53,028 nucleotides of DNA from Streptomyces sp. OR43 (lineage in GTDB: Bacteria; Actinomycetota; Actinomycetes; Streptomycetales; Streptomycetaceae), in contig NZ_RDBK01000025.1 of the NCBI RefSeq assembly GCF_008042275.1, forward strand, positions 341,977 to 395,004, in the 5' to 3' direction. Positions 16,790 to 25,866 of the stretch are shown piece by piece. The first letter of the stretch is position 1; each line of letters starts with the position of its first letter. Position numbers and translations under genes: made by a program. The notes beneath the pieces were generated by a model. The model searched no databases, was not told the origin of the DNA, and saw nothing but the letters and a program-made list of their open reading frames with translations.

Positions 16790-18061
16790 GTGACCACCCT
16801 CGGAACCGGGGTTCTGCGCATCCGGAACTGGCTGCGCGACCATCCCCTCGCGCTGGACGGCGCCCTCGCCCTGGCCGTGTACGTGGCCATGGTGGTCGGA
16901 TCGTTCGTCGACCCGGGCTCGCATCACGGGCCCACCTTCGGCACCCGCGCGCCCGCGGCCGGCAGCGTGCTCCTGATGGCGCTGGGGGCCCTCGCCCTGG
17001 TCTGGCGGCGCCGCCGGCCGATGGCCGTGCTCGGCGCCACCGGTGTGCTCGCCGTCGTCGAGCTGGTGACCGCCGATCCGCCGGCCCCCGTCGTGATGAG
17101 CACCGTCATCGCGCTCTACACCGTCGCCGCCCGCACCGACCGGCCGACGACCTGGCGGGTCGGGCTGCTCACCATGGGGGTGCTCACCGCGGCCGCGATG
17201 CTCTTCGGAGCGGCGCCCTGGTACAGCCAGGAGAACCTCGGGATCTTCGCCTGGACCGGGATGGCGGGCGCGGCCGGGGACGCGGTCCGCTCCAGGCGGG
17301 CGTTCGTCGACGCCATCAGGGAGCGCGCCGAACGGGCCGAGCGGACCCGCGAGGAGGAGGCCCGGCGCCGGGTCGCGGAGGAACGGCTGCGGATCGCCCG
17401 CGACCTGCACGACGTCGTCGCCCACCACATCGCCCTGGTCAACGTGCAGGCCGGAGTCGCCGCCCACGTCATGGACCGGCGCCCCGACCAGGCCAAGGAG
17501 GCGCTCGCCCATGTCCGCGAGGCCAGCCGCTCCGCGCTCAACGAACTGCGGATCACCGTGGGTCTGCTGCGCCAGTCCGGCGATCCGGCGGCGCCGACCG
17601 AACCCGCCCCCGGCCTCGCCGTACTCGACGCGCTCGTGGAGACCGTGCGGCGGGCCGGGCTGCCCGTAGAGGTGGCCTGCGCGGCGAAGGACGGCCCGCC
17701 GCTGCCCGCCGCCGTGGACCTGGCCGCGTACCGGGTGATCCAGGAGGCGCTGACCAACGTGGGCAAGCACGCGGGCCCGGGGGCGAAGGCCGAGATCAGC
17801 GTCGTACGGGTCGGGGCCACGGCCGAGGTCATGGTGCTGGACAACGGCCGCGGCACGAGCGCCGGCACGGGCGGCGACACCGTCCGCGGCGGCCACGGCC
17901 TCCTCGGCATGAGGGAGCGGGTCACCGCTCTGGGCGGCACCCTCACCGCCGGACCCCGTTACGGCGGCGGTTTCAGGGTCCATGCGATCCTGCCCCTCAA
18001 GGTCCGTGAGCGGGAGCCTGACCATCCGGGCGCGGCGGGCCGTACGGGGGAGAACGCATGA
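16790..18061 (+). CDS. NarL-family sensor histidine kinase
   Basis: 423 residues. The N-terminal 150 residues hold four or five membrane helices with very short loops, so the signal is probably sensed in or at the membrane. Dimerisation/phosphoacceptor motif HisKA_3 is at about residues 198-212: RIARDLHDVVAHHIALVN, with the phosphorylated His in DLHD. The ATPase domain has the N box QEALTNVGKHAG and the G box VLDNGRG...GGHGLLGMRERV. The start codon is GTG. Its last four bases (ATGA) overlap the start of the response regulator, so the pair is translationally coupled. It sits between pspA and the RND exporter. Confidence 0.93.
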   Translation: MTTLGTGVLRIRNWLRDHPLALDGALALAVYVAMVVGSFVDPGSHHGPTFGTRAPAAGSVLLMALGALALVWRRRRPMAVLGATGVLAVVELVTADPPAPVVMSTVIALYTVAARTDRPTTWRVGLLTMGVLTAAAMLFGAAPWYSQENLGIFAWTGMAGAAGDAVRSRRAFVDAIRERAERAERTREEEARRRVAEERLRIARDLHDVVAHHIALVNVQAGVAAHVMDRRPDQAKEALAHVREASRSALNELRITVGLLRQSGDPAAPTEPAPGLAVLDALVETVRRAGLPVEVACAAKDGPPLPAAVDLAAYRVIQEALTNVGKHAGPGAKAEISVVRVGATAEVMVLDNGRGTSAGTGGDTVRGGHGLLGMRERVTALGGTLTAGPRYGGGFRVHAILPLKVREREPDHPGAAGRTGENA

Positions 18062-18753
18062 CACCGGCCATCAGGGTCCTGCTCGTCGACGACCAGGCGC
18101 TGCTGCGCAGCGCGTTCCGGGTGCTGGTCGACTCGGAACCCGACATGCAGGTGGTCGGCGAGGCGGCGGACGGGGCACAGGCCGTGGACCTGGCCCGCTC
18201 GACGCGCGCCGACGTGGTGCTGATGGACATCCGGATGCCCGGCACGGACGGGCTCACCGCGACCCGGATGATCAGCGCCGACCCGGAACTCGCGGACGTA
18301 CGCGTGGTCATGCTCACCACCTTCGAGGTGGACGAGTACGTGGTGCAGTCGCTGCGGGCCGGCGCCTCCGGCTTCCTCGGGAAAGGGGCGGAGCCGGAGG
18401 AGCTCCTCAACGCGATCCGGATCGCCGCGGGCGGCGAGGCGCTGCTGTCGCCCGCCGCGACCAAGGGCCTGATCGCCACGTTCCTCGCGCAGGGCGGCAG
18501 CGCGGTCGGGGACGGGCCGGGCGCCGCCGAGTACTCCGCGCGCCTGGAGGCCCTGACGGCCCGTGAGCGCGAGGTGCTGGTGCTGGTCGCGGGCGGGCTG
18601 TCCAACGACGAGATCGCCGAACGGCTGGTGGTCAGCCCGCTGACCGTCAAGACCCATGTGAACAGGGCGATGGCGAAGCTGGGGGCGCGGGACAGGGCCC
18701 AATTGGTGGTCATCGCGTACGAATCGGGCCTGGTCCGCCCTCGGGTGGAGTGA
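18058..18753 (+). CDS. NarL/LuxR-family response regulator
   Basis: 231 residues. The receiver domain has the acidic pair VDDQ (about residues 9-12), the phosphoacceptor Asp in VLMDIRMPG (about residue 59), the TT(F) switch in MLTTFEVDEY, and Lys in FLGKG. The C-terminal LuxR helix-turn-helix starts ALTAREREVLVLVAGGLSNDEIAERLVVSPLTVKTH. It is the cognate partner of the upstream kinase. The RND exporter 165 bp downstream on the same strand is a plausible target; the sequence does not prove it. Confidence 0.94.
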   Translation: MTPAIRVLLVDDQALLRSAFRVLVDSEPDMQVVGEAADGAQAVDLARSTRADVVLMDIRMPGTDGLTATRMISADPELADVRVVMLTTFEVDEYVVQSLRAGASGFLGKGAEPEELLNAIRIAAGGEALLSPAATKGLIATFLAQGGSAVGDGPGAAEYSARLEALTAREREVLVLVAGGLSNDEIAERLVVSPLTVKTHVNRAMAKLGARDRAQLVVIAYESGLVRPRVE

Positions 18754-18918
18754 GGGTGCAGGCGCGGCGTACTCCAGCTGCGGTATGCGCGGGATAAGGA
18801 AAGCGACCTGCGACCGACGAATCCGTGCCGGAGCGTGGGCGATCGTATAGGTGGGCCGGGTCTGTCCCCGAGTCACCCGCCCACCTGCCGCGTAAGCCAC
18901 AGAAGAGAGACCTAACCC

Positions 18919-21900
18919 ATGTCCTGGCTGTCCAGATTCAGCCTCGCGCAAAGGGCCCTGATCGGGCTGATGTCGATCGTCGCGCTCGTCTTCGGAGCGA
19001 TCGCGATCCCGCAGCTCAAGCAGCAGCTGCTGCCCACCATCGAACTCCCGATGGTGTCGGTGCTCGCCCCCTACCAGGGTGCGTCCCCCGATGTGGTCGA
19101 GAAGCAGGTGGTCGAACCGCTCGAGAATTCGATCAAGGCCGTCGACGGCGTCACCGGAATCACCTCCACCGCCAGCGAGGGCAACGCCGTCATCATGGCG
19201 ACGTTCGACTTCGGCGACGAGGGCACCAAGCAGCTCGTCGCGGACATCCAGCAGGCGGTGAACCGCTCCCGCGCCCAGCTGCCCGAGGACGTGGACCCGC
19301 AGGTCATCGCCGGATCGACCGACGACATCCCGACCGTCGTCCTCGCCGTGACCTCCGACAAGGACCAGCAGGCGCTGGCCGACCAGCTGGACCGCACCGT
19401 CGTCCCCGCCCTGGAGGACATCGACGGCGTCGGCCAGGTCGCCGTCGACGGTGTGCAGGACCTCCAGATCTCCATCACGCCCGACGACGCGAAGCTCGCG
19501 GCGGCCGGACTGAACGCCGGCTCGCTCGCCCAGGCACTCCAGGCCGGCGGCGCGACCGTTCCGGCGGGTTCCTTCTCCGAGTCGGGCAAGAGCCGCACCG
19601 TCCAGGTCGGCGGCGCCTTCACCACCCTGCAGCAGATCGAGGACCTGCGGGTCACCGGGCAGAACCCGGCGGGCAAGCCCGGCAAGCCGGTCCGGGTCGG
19701 TGACATCGCGACGGTGAAGCAGGAACCCTCCACCGCGGTCTCCCTCACGCGGACGAACGGCAAGCCGAGCCTCGCCGTCATGGCGACGATGGACAAGGAC
19801 GGCAGCGCCGTCGCCATCTCCGACGCCGTCAAGGACAAGCTCCCCGGCCTGCGCAAGGACCTCGGCGCCGGCGCCGAGCTGACCGTCGTGTCCGACCAGG
19901 GCCCGGCCGTCTCCAAGGCGATCTCCGGCCTGACCACCGAGGGCGCGCTCGGCCTGCTCTTCGCGGTCATCGTGATCCTGGTCTTCCTGGCCTCGCTGCG
20001 CTCGACCCTGGTCACTGCGGTCTCCATCCCGCTCTCGGTGGTCCTCGCGCTGATCGTGCTCTGGACCCGCGACCTGTCGCTCAACATGCTCACCCTGGGC
20101 GCGCTGACCATCGCGATCGGCCGCGTCGTCGACGACTCGATCGTCGTCCTGGAGAACATCAAGCGGCACCTCGGCTACGGCGAGGAGCGCCAGTCCGCGA
20201 TCATCACCGCGGTGAAGGAAGTGGCCGGCGCGGTCACCGCCTCGACCCTCACCACGGTCGCCGTCTTCCTTCCCATCGGTCTGGTCGGCGGCATGGTCGG
20301 CCAGCTCTTCGGCTCGTTCTCGCTCACCGTCACCGCGGCCCTGCTGGCCTCCCTGCTGGTCTCGCTGACCGTGGTCCCCGTCCTGTCGTACTGGTTCCTG
20401 CGCGCCCCCAAGGGCAGCGCCGAGGACCCGGACAAGGCCCGCCGCGAGGCAGAGGAGAAGGAAGCCCGCAGCAGGCTCCAGAAGCTGTACGTCTCGGTGC
20501 TGCGCTTCGCCACCCGGCGCCGCGTCACCAGCGTCGTCATCGCCGTCGCCGTGCTGTTCGGCACCTTCGGCATGGTCCCGCTGCTGAAGACCAACTTCTT
20601 CGACCAGGGCGAGCAGGAAGTCCTGTCGATCAAGCAGGAGCTCACCCCGGGCACCAGCCTGGCGGCCGCCGACGAGGCGGCCCAGAAGGTCGAGAAGGTC
20701 CTCGCCGACGACAAGGGCGTCAAGGACTACCAGGTCACCGTCGGTTCGTCCGGCTTCATGGCGGCCTTCGGCGGCGGCACGGGAGCCAACCAGGCCTCCT
20801 ACCAGGTCACCCTGAAGGACTCCGGGGACTACGAGGCCGCTCAGGACCGCATCGACGAGGCCCTCGGCAAGCTCGACGGCATCGGTGACACCACCATCGC
20901 CGCGGGCGACGGCTTCGGCAGCCAGGACCTGAGTGTCGTGGTCAAGGCCGCCGACGCGGACACCCTGAAGAAGGCCTCCGAAGAGGTGCGTACCGAGGTC
21001 GCGAAGATCAAGGACGTCACCGACGTCCAGAGCGACCTGGCACAGAGCATCCCGCGGATCTCGGTCACGGCCAACGCCAAGGCCGCCGACGCGGGCTTCA
21101 GCCAGGCCACGCTGGGCGCTGCCGTCGCCGGCGCGGTGCGCGGCACCCCGTCGGGCAAGGCGATCATGGACGACACCGAGCGCGACGTCGTCATCAAGTC
21201 CGCCCACCCGGCCACCACGATGGAGGAGTTGAAGAACCTCCCGCTCGGCCCGGTCAAGCTGGGCTCGATCGCCGACGTGAAGCTGGTCCCCGGACCGGTC
21301 TCCATGACCCGGATCGACGGCCAGCGCGCCGCGACCATCACCGCCAAGCCCATCGGCGACAACACCGGCGCGGTCGGTACCGACCTCCAGTCCAAGATCA
21401 AGGCACTGGACCTCCCGGACGGCGCCACCGCCACCATCGGCGGCGTCACCGAGGACCAGGACGACGCCTTCGTGAAGCTGGGTCTGGCCATGCTGGCGGC
21501 GATCGCGATCGTCTTCATGCTGCTGGTCGCCACCTTCCGCTCGCTCATCCAGCCCCTGATCCTGCTGGTCTCCATCCCGTTCGCGGCGACCGGCGCCATC
21601 GGTCTGCTGCTCATCACGGGCACCCCGATGGGCGTCGCGGCGATGATCGGCATGCTGATGCTCATCGGCATCGTGGTGACGAACGCGATCGTGCTGATCG
21701 ACCTGATCAACCAGTACCGGGCGCAGGGCCAGGGCGTCATCGAGGCGGTCGTCGAGGGTGGCCGCCACCGTCTGCGCCCGATCCTGATGACGGCGCTGGC
21801 GACGATCTTCGCCCTTCTCCCGATGGCGCTCGGCGTCACCGGCGAGGGCGGGTTCATCTCGCAGCCGCTGGCCGTCGTGGTCATCGGCGGCCTGGTCACC

Positions 21901-22077
21901 TCGACGCTGCTGACGCTGCTCCTGGTACCCACGCTGTACACGATGGTGGAGCTCTTCAAGGAGCGCCGCGCGAAGAAGAAGGCCGCGAAGCGGGCCAGGA
22001 AGGCCGGCGTCCCGGCCCCGGCCGCCTCGGAGGAGACCACCACCTCCTCCGAGGAGCCGGAGCCTGCCAAGGCCTGA
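18919..22077 (+). CDS. RND (HAE1/AcrB-like) efflux transporter
   Basis: 1052 residues, the usual length for a full RND permease with two six-helix repeats and two large extracytoplasmic loops (about residues 35-330 and 560-860). TM4 carries the proton-relay acidic pair in AIGRVVDDSIVVLENI, as in AcrB, and the first loop begins PQLKQQLLPTIELPMVSV. The second repeat has MIGMLMLIGIVVTNAIVLIDLINQYRAQG. The C-terminus is a short cytoplasmic Lys/Ala/Glu tail. In Gram-positive bacteria such proteins work without an outer-membrane duct; substrates are unknown. GAGAGAC precedes the ATG. It ends in a very strong shared hairpin. Confidence 0.94.
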   Translation: MSWLSRFSLAQRALIGLMSIVALVFGAIAIPQLKQQLLPTIELPMVSVLAPYQGASPDVVEKQVVEPLENSIKAVDGVTGITSTASEGNAVIMATFDFGDEGTKQLVADIQQAVNRSRAQLPEDVDPQVIAGSTDDIPTVVLAVTSDKDQQALADQLDRTVVPALEDIDGVGQVAVDGVQDLQISITPDDAKLAAAGLNAGSLAQALQAGGATVPAGSFSESGKSRTVQVGGAFTTLQQIEDLRVTGQNPAGKPGKPVRVGDIATVKQEPSTAVSLTRTNGKPSLAVMATMDKDGSAVAISDAVKDKLPGLRKDLGAGAELTVVSDQGPAVSKAISGLTTEGALGLLFAVIVILVFLASLRSTLVTAVSIPLSVVLALIVLWTRDLSLNMLTLGALTIAIGRVVDDSIVVLENIKRHLGYGEERQSAIITAVKEVAGAVTASTLTTVAVFLPIGLVGGMVGQLFGSFSLTVTAALLASLLVSLTVVPVLSYWFLRAPKGSAEDPDKARREAEEKEARSRLQKLYVSVLRFATRRRVTSVVIAVAVLFGTFGMVPLLKTNFFDQGEQEVLSIKQELTPGTSLAAADEAAQKVEKVLADDKGVKDYQVTVGSSGFMAAFGGGTGANQASYQVTLKDSGDYEAAQDRIDEALGKLDGIGDTTIAAGDGFGSQDLSVVVKAADADTLKKASEEVRTEVAKIKDVTDVQSDLAQSIPRISVTANAKAADAGFSQATLGAAVAGAVRGTPSGKAIMDDTERDVVIKSAHPATTMEELKNLPLGPVKLGSIADVKLVPGPVSMTRIDGQRAATITAKPIGDNTGAVGTDLQSKIKALDLPDGATATIGGVTEDQDDAFVKLGLAMLAAIAIVFMLLVATFRSLIQPLILLVSIPFAATGAIGLLLITGTPMGVAAMIGMLMLIGIVVTNAIVLIDLINQYRAQGQGVIEAVVEGGRHRLRPILMTALATIFALLPMALGVTGEGGFISQPLAVVVIGGLVTSTLLTLLLVPTLYTMVELFKERRAKKKAAKRARKAGVPAPAASEETTTSSEEPEPAKA

Positions 22078-22082
22078 CCGGT

Positions 22083-22137
22083 CACGCGGGAAGGCCCCGG
22101 CACCCTCGATCCGAGGGTGCCGGGGCCTTCCCGCGTG
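22083..22137. terminator. Strong bidirectional terminator
   Basis: A perfect 26-bp stem (22083-22108 with 22112-22137) closes a 3-base loop between the RND gene and nadA, which converge here. It is the longest perfect hairpin I found in the window. Confidence 0.9.
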
Positions 22138-22146
22138 CGGGTACGT

Positions 22147-23334
22147 CTACGGCAGCGCCAGCATCCGCTCCAGCGCGAGCTTGGCGTACTTCTCCGTCTC
22201 CGGGTCGACCTCGATCCGGTTGACCAGGTTCCCCTCGGCCAGCGACTCCAGCGTCCACACCAGGTGCGGCAGGTCGATCCGGTTCATCGTCGAGCAGAAG
22301 CAGACCGTCTTGTCGAGGAAGACGATCTCCTTGTCCTCCGCGGCGAACCGGTTGGCCAGGCGGCGTACCAGGTTCAGCTCGGTGCCGATCGCCCACTTCG
22401 AGCCGGCCGGGGCCGCCTCCAGCGCCTTGATGATGTACTCCGTCGAGCCGACGTAGTCCGCGGCCGCGACGACCTCGTGCTTGCACTCCGGGTGCACCAG
22501 CACGTTGACGCCCGGTATGCGCGCCCGCACGTCGTTGACGGACTCCACCGAGAAGCGCCCGTGCACCGAGCAGTGCCCGCGCCACAGGATCATCTTCGCG
22601 TTGCGCAGCTCCTCGGCGGTGAGCCCGCCGTTCGGCTTGTGCGGGTTGTAGAGGACGCAGTCCTCCAGCGTCATCCCCATGTCCCGTACGGCCGTGTTGC
22701 GGCCCAGGTGCTGGTCGGGCAGGAACAGGACCTTCTCGCCCTGCTCGAAGGCCCACTCCAGGGCGCGCTTCGCGTTCGACGACGTGCAGATCGTGCCGCC
22801 GTGGCGGCCGGTGAAGGCCTTGATGTCCGCGGAGGAGTTCATGTACGAGACGGGCACGACCTGCTCGGCGACGCCGGCCTCGGTCAGTACGTCCCAGCAC
22901 TCGGCGACCTGCTCGGCGGTGGCCATGTCGGCCATCGAACAGCCCGCGGCCAGGTCCGGCAGCACGACCTTCTGGTCGTCGGTGGTCAGGATGTCCGCGG
23001 ACTCCGCCATGAAGTGCACACCGCAGAAGACGATGTACTCGGCCTCCGGGCGGGCCGCGGCGTCCCGGGCGAGCTTGAACGAGTCGCCGGTCACATCCGC
23101 GAACTGGATGACCTCGTCGCGCTGGTAGTGGTGCCCGAGGACGAAGACCTTCTCGCCCAGCTTCTCCTTGGCCGCGCGGGCGCGCTCCACCAGGTCCGGG
23201 TCGGACGGGGAGGGCAGGTCGCCGGGGCATTCGACGCCGCGCTCGCTCCTGGGGTCCGCGTCGCGGCCGAGCAGGAGCAGGGCGAGGGGCGTCGGCTGGA
23301 CATCGAGTTCCTGGACGGGGTGGGCCGTGGTCAC
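22147..23334 (-). CDS. nadA: Quinolinate synthase A
   Basis: 395 residues. It condenses iminoaspartate with dihydroxyacetone phosphate to quinolinate, the first committed step to NAD with NadB. The three cluster-ligand cysteines are seen in FCGVHFMAES, VHPECKHEV and KTVCFCSTMNRI; the sequence also has LGHHYQRDEVIQFADVTGDS. The GTG at 23334 (MTTAHPVQELDVQP) is preferred over the one at 23343 because AGAAAGG lies 9 bases before it. NadA needs a [4Fe-4S] cluster, and it is divergent from an ErpA-type carrier gene across a 233-bp region that contains a dyad. Confidence 0.95.
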   Translation of the reverse strand: MTTAHPVQELDVQPTPLALLLLGRDADPRSERGVECPGDLPSPSDPDLVERARAAKEKLGEKVFVLGHHYQRDEVIQFADVTGDSFKLARDAAARPEAEYIVFCGVHFMAESADILTTDDQKVVLPDLAAGCSMADMATAEQVAECWDVLTEAGVAEQVVPVSYMNSSADIKAFTGRHGGTICTSSNAKRALEWAFEQGEKVLFLPDQHLGRNTAVRDMGMTLEDCVLYNPHKPNGGLTAEELRNAKMILWRGHCSVHGRFSVESVNDVRARIPGVNVLVHPECKHEVVAAADYVGSTEYIIKALEAAPAGSKWAIGTELNLVRRLANRFAAEDKEIVFLDKTVCFCSTMNRIDLPHLVWTLESLAEGNLVNRIEVDPETEKYAKLALERMLALP

Positions 23335-23380
23335 GTCACGCACCCTTTCTTCTCTGCGGGGGAAGCCTTTTCGTCTAATT

Positions 23381-23432
23381 GACGCTATCTATCATAACTG
23401 CTTCACGTCACTTTGACGATGCCGATAGCGTC
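23381..23432. promoter_or_regulatory. Inverted repeat between nadA and the Fe-S carrier gene
   Basis: GACGCTATC (23381-23389) and GATAGCGTC (23424-23432) are perfect inverted copies 34 bases apart. Between them, on the nadA strand, is a -10-like TATGAT (23396-23391). The position in a divergent promoter region makes this a candidate operator; the regulator is unknown. Confidence 0.4.
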
Positions 23433-23567
23433 GATGTGACGCATCCGCTCGCCCGGGCGGTGTGCGAGCATGAATGGAACAGGCAAACGCTCGGCCCGGA
23501 ATGAATCCGCGGCCTCGACGGTTGCAACGTCGGCAAGCAGTCTCCGTACAACCCGGGAGAGAAGCAG

Positions 23568-23924
23568 ATGTCCGTATCGGACGAGACCACCACCGTGAGC
23601 GACGGCATCCTCCTGTCCGACGCCGCCGCAGCCAAGGTCAAGGGCCTGCTGGAGCAGGAAGGCCGCGATGATCTGGCACTGCGCGTCGCCGTCCAGCCCG
23701 GCGGCTGCTCGGGCCTGCGTTACCAGCTCTTCTTCGACGAGCGTTCGCTGGACGGCGATGTCGTGAAGGACTTCGACGGCGTCAAGGTCGTCACCGACCG
23801 GATGAGCGCCCCGTACCTGGGCGGCGCCTCCGTCGACTTCGTCGACACGATCGAGAAGCAGGGCTTCACGATCGACAACCCGAACGCCACGGGTTCCTGC
23901 GCCTGCGGCGACTCCTTCAGCTAG
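23568..23924 (+). CDS. erpA: A-type iron-sulfur carrier (ErpA/HesB-like)
   Basis: 118 residues with the three conserved cysteines of A-type carriers: one in QPGGCSGLRY (about residue 46) and two in the C-terminal SCACGDSFS. The fold is the HesB-like domain throughout. The protein receives a cluster from the SUF machinery and inserts it into targets. GAGAGAAGC precedes the ATG at 23568 at normal spacing. Divergent nadA encodes a 4Fe-4S enzyme, a natural client. The name erpA rather than sufA is an inference; the mycobacterial neighbour in the same position is the equivalent protein. Confidence 0.92.
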   Translation: MSVSDETTTVSDGILLSDAAAAKVKGLLEQEGRDDLALRVAVQPGGCSGLRYQLFFDERSLDGDVVKDFDGVKVVTDRMSAPYLGGASVDFVDTIEKQGFTIDNPNATGSCACGDSFS

Positions 23925-23957
23925 GACTCGTCCAGCCAGGCGAAAGCGCGCTACGGT

Positions 23958-23999
23958 ACGGCGGCGGCCCCGGGATTCCGATCCCGGGGCCGCCGCCGT
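23958..23999. terminator. Bidirectional terminator after erpA
   Basis: A perfect 19-bp stem (23958-23976 with 23981-23999) and a 4-base loop TCCG, between the convergent Fe-S carrier and exported-protein genes. Confidence 0.88.
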
Positions 24000-24018
24000 C
24001 GTCGTGCGCGTGCGGGTG

Positions 24019-25488
24019 TCAGCCGCGCGGCACCACGGTGCCCGAGGCCGCGTCGACCACGTTCCGCTCACCCAGCGGCTGGTCCAGCGTGACCGTACGG
24101 GTCAGCTCCTTGGCGATCATGATGCAGACCTTGCCCTTCTCCGGCTTCGTCTCCGTCACGGACACCCGCACCGTCGACCCGTCCTCGCTCGCGCTCGCCG
24201 TGTACGTGCTGCAGGCGCCGCCCCAGAACGTCACCGAGAGCGTCCGCCCGTCGGCGTCGTACGACAGGACCGAGCGCCCCGACTCCTTCGTCCCGTCGCC
24301 GCCCGGTGTCTTCTCCGCGGGGGCGTCCTTCGTCAGGTACGCCGGATCCACCGCGACCTGGGTGACGGTGTCGCCCGTACCGCCGGCGCCCGGCCGGACC
24401 GTGAAGATCCAGGACGGGACGAGCAGCTGCTTCCCGTCCACGTACCGGGCCGCCAGACCGAAGGCGGCCTTGTCGACCGTCACCGTCGTCGTGGACGGTT
24501 CCGCGCCGGTCCGCGTGCCGCAGCTCATGGCGGACGGCTTCTCGCCGTTGCCCAGCGGTGCGGGAGTGGCGCAGTCGCCGGTCCTGGGCCCGCTCGGCGG
24601 CTGCGCGGCGTTCAGCTGCTTCAGTGCCTCGGCCGCGCCGATCACCGGGTAGTCGGCGCCCTTCTCCAGGCCCTTCAACTGCCCGCTTCCGCCGACCACT
24701 TCACCCTCGGGGCCGACCTGGACGCCGGTCGCCCAGCCGCTTGTCGGCAGTCCGCCCACCACCGGGTCGGCGTTCACCACCCGGACCGATCCCATCAACT
24801 GGCGGGCGTCCAGGGCGGCGTCGTCCTGGCCGACCGCCTTCAGTACCGGCACCGCGGCGGCCTTCGCGGCCTGCTCGCTCACCGGGTTCCCCGATCCGCC
24901 CGGACCCACGTGCTTGCTCGAACAGACCGTCTGGCTCTCGCAGTTGTCCGTGCCGCCGGAACCGTACCGGGCGAACGTCCAGGTACCGGGCGCCTGCTTG
25001 GCCACCCGCAGCAGCGGCCCCGAGCCGTCCCCGTCCGAGCCCACCTTCCAGGACGTCCCCTCGGTCCGCGGTGTGCCCCGCACGCCCAGCGCCTCGGCCA
25101 GCCGGGCCACCTCGGACGCCGAAACGGTGCCGCTCGCGCGCTGGACCGCCGCCTTGTCCGGCCCGTCCGGCAGGGCGCCGGACGCGCGGTAGACCAGCCG
25201 GCCGCCATGCGGATCGGGCTCACCCGGCGCGATGCCCTCCGGCGGGGCCGAGGGCCGGGGGGAGGGCGCGGCCGGTCCGCCCGACCGCTCGTCCAGGGAG
25301 AGCGGCGGGGGAGTGGCGCCGGAACCGTCCGCGGCGCTGTACTCGCCGCCGCCGTGGCCGTCCGCCGCCATGGCCCAGTACGCGCCGCCGCCGCCGGCCA
25401 GCAGGACGGCCGCCGCCACCGAGGCCACGGCGAGGGGAGACCGCCGCCGTGGGCGGGTCACATCGTTGTCGGGTCGCTCGGTGCTCAC
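24019..25488 (-). CDS. Membrane-anchored extracytoplasmic protein of unknown function
   Basis: 489 residues from the GTG at 25488, which has AAGGAG eight bases upstream. A basic start (RPRRRSPLA) leads into one membrane helix (about residues 18-38), then a Gly/Ser/Pro linker (about 40-85), and a large domain with few membrane features. Cysteines occur as DNCESQTVCSS, GDCATP, AMSCGTR, GGACSTY and KVCIM, spacing compatible with disulfides in an exported protein. No catalytic motif is recognised. It lies between the Fe-S carrier and the adenosine kinase-like gene, where mycobacteria also have a membrane protein (Rv2203 by my recollection); homology is not established. Confidence 0.8.
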   Translation of the reverse strand: MSTERPDNDVTRPRRRSPLAVASVAAAVLLAGGGGAYWAMAADGHGGGEYSAADGSGATPPPLSLDERSGGPAAPSPRPSAPPEGIAPGEPDPHGGRLVYRASGALPDGPDKAAVQRASGTVSASEVARLAEALGVRGTPRTEGTSWKVGSDGDGSGPLLRVAKQAPGTWTFARYGSGGTDNCESQTVCSSKHVGPGGSGNPVSEQAAKAAAVPVLKAVGQDDAALDARQLMGSVRVVNADPVVGGLPTSGWATGVQVGPEGEVVGGSGQLKGLEKGADYPVIGAAEALKQLNAAQPPSGPRTGDCATPAPLGNGEKPSAMSCGTRTGAEPSTTTVTVDKAAFGLAARYVDGKQLLVPSWIFTVRPGAGGTGDTVTQVAVDPAYLTKDAPAEKTPGGDGTKESGRSVLSYDADGRTLSVTFWGGACSTYTASASEDGSTVRVSVTETKPEKGKVCIMIAKELTRTVTLDQPLGERNVVDAASGTVVPRG

Positions 25489-25621
25489 CGGTTCGCTCCT
25501 TCGCCGTCGTACGCCAGGACCCCGCGGGGCCCGTCCCGTTGGTACGGAACACCGGTGGGACGGGGCGCGGGCGCACACGGTTCCCTCATGGGGCAGCCGG
25601 TGCGGCGAGGAGCCCGGTGAC

Positions 25622-25819
25622 TCAGTCGCCGTACTCCGCCGTCGCGTCGATCAGCCGGGCCGAGGCGGGCGGCACGTTCACGCCGTGAATCAGGGAGGGT
25701 GCCACAGGGGTGGGAACGGCCCTCACGGGTACCACCCAGTGCGGAGCCATCCGTGCGCAGTCTCCGCGCAGCTCGGCCAGAGTGGTCTCGGACTCGCGCG
25801 GGGCGATGTTGTTCGACAT
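25622..25819 (-). CDS. Small hypothetical protein
   Basis: 65 residues, MSNNIAPRESETTLAELRG..., hydrophilic first third and Pro/Val-rich centre (HWVVPVRAVPTPVAP); no known motif, no membrane segment. Codon third positions are almost all G or C, as in the neighbours, which supports a real gene. There is no Shine-Dalgarno; TACGGT on the minus strand (25831-25826) six bases before the ATG would make a leaderless transcript. It lies 133 bp upstream of the exported-protein gene on the same strand. Confidence 0.6.
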   Translation of the reverse strand: MSNNIAPRESETTLAELRGDCARMAPHWVVPVRAVPTPVAPSLIHGVNVPPASARLIDATAEYGD

Positions 25820-25866
25820 ATCGGCACCGTAGGCACCCCTCGGCTCAGGAGGAAAGCCCTACTATC

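Noticed and set aside
17959..21768. A 1269-codon open frame on the minus strand across the RND gene
   Set aside because: It is antisense to a full-length, motif-complete RND transporter; its product is Asp/Gly/Arg/His-rich without domains, the usual mirror of high-G+C coding DNA.
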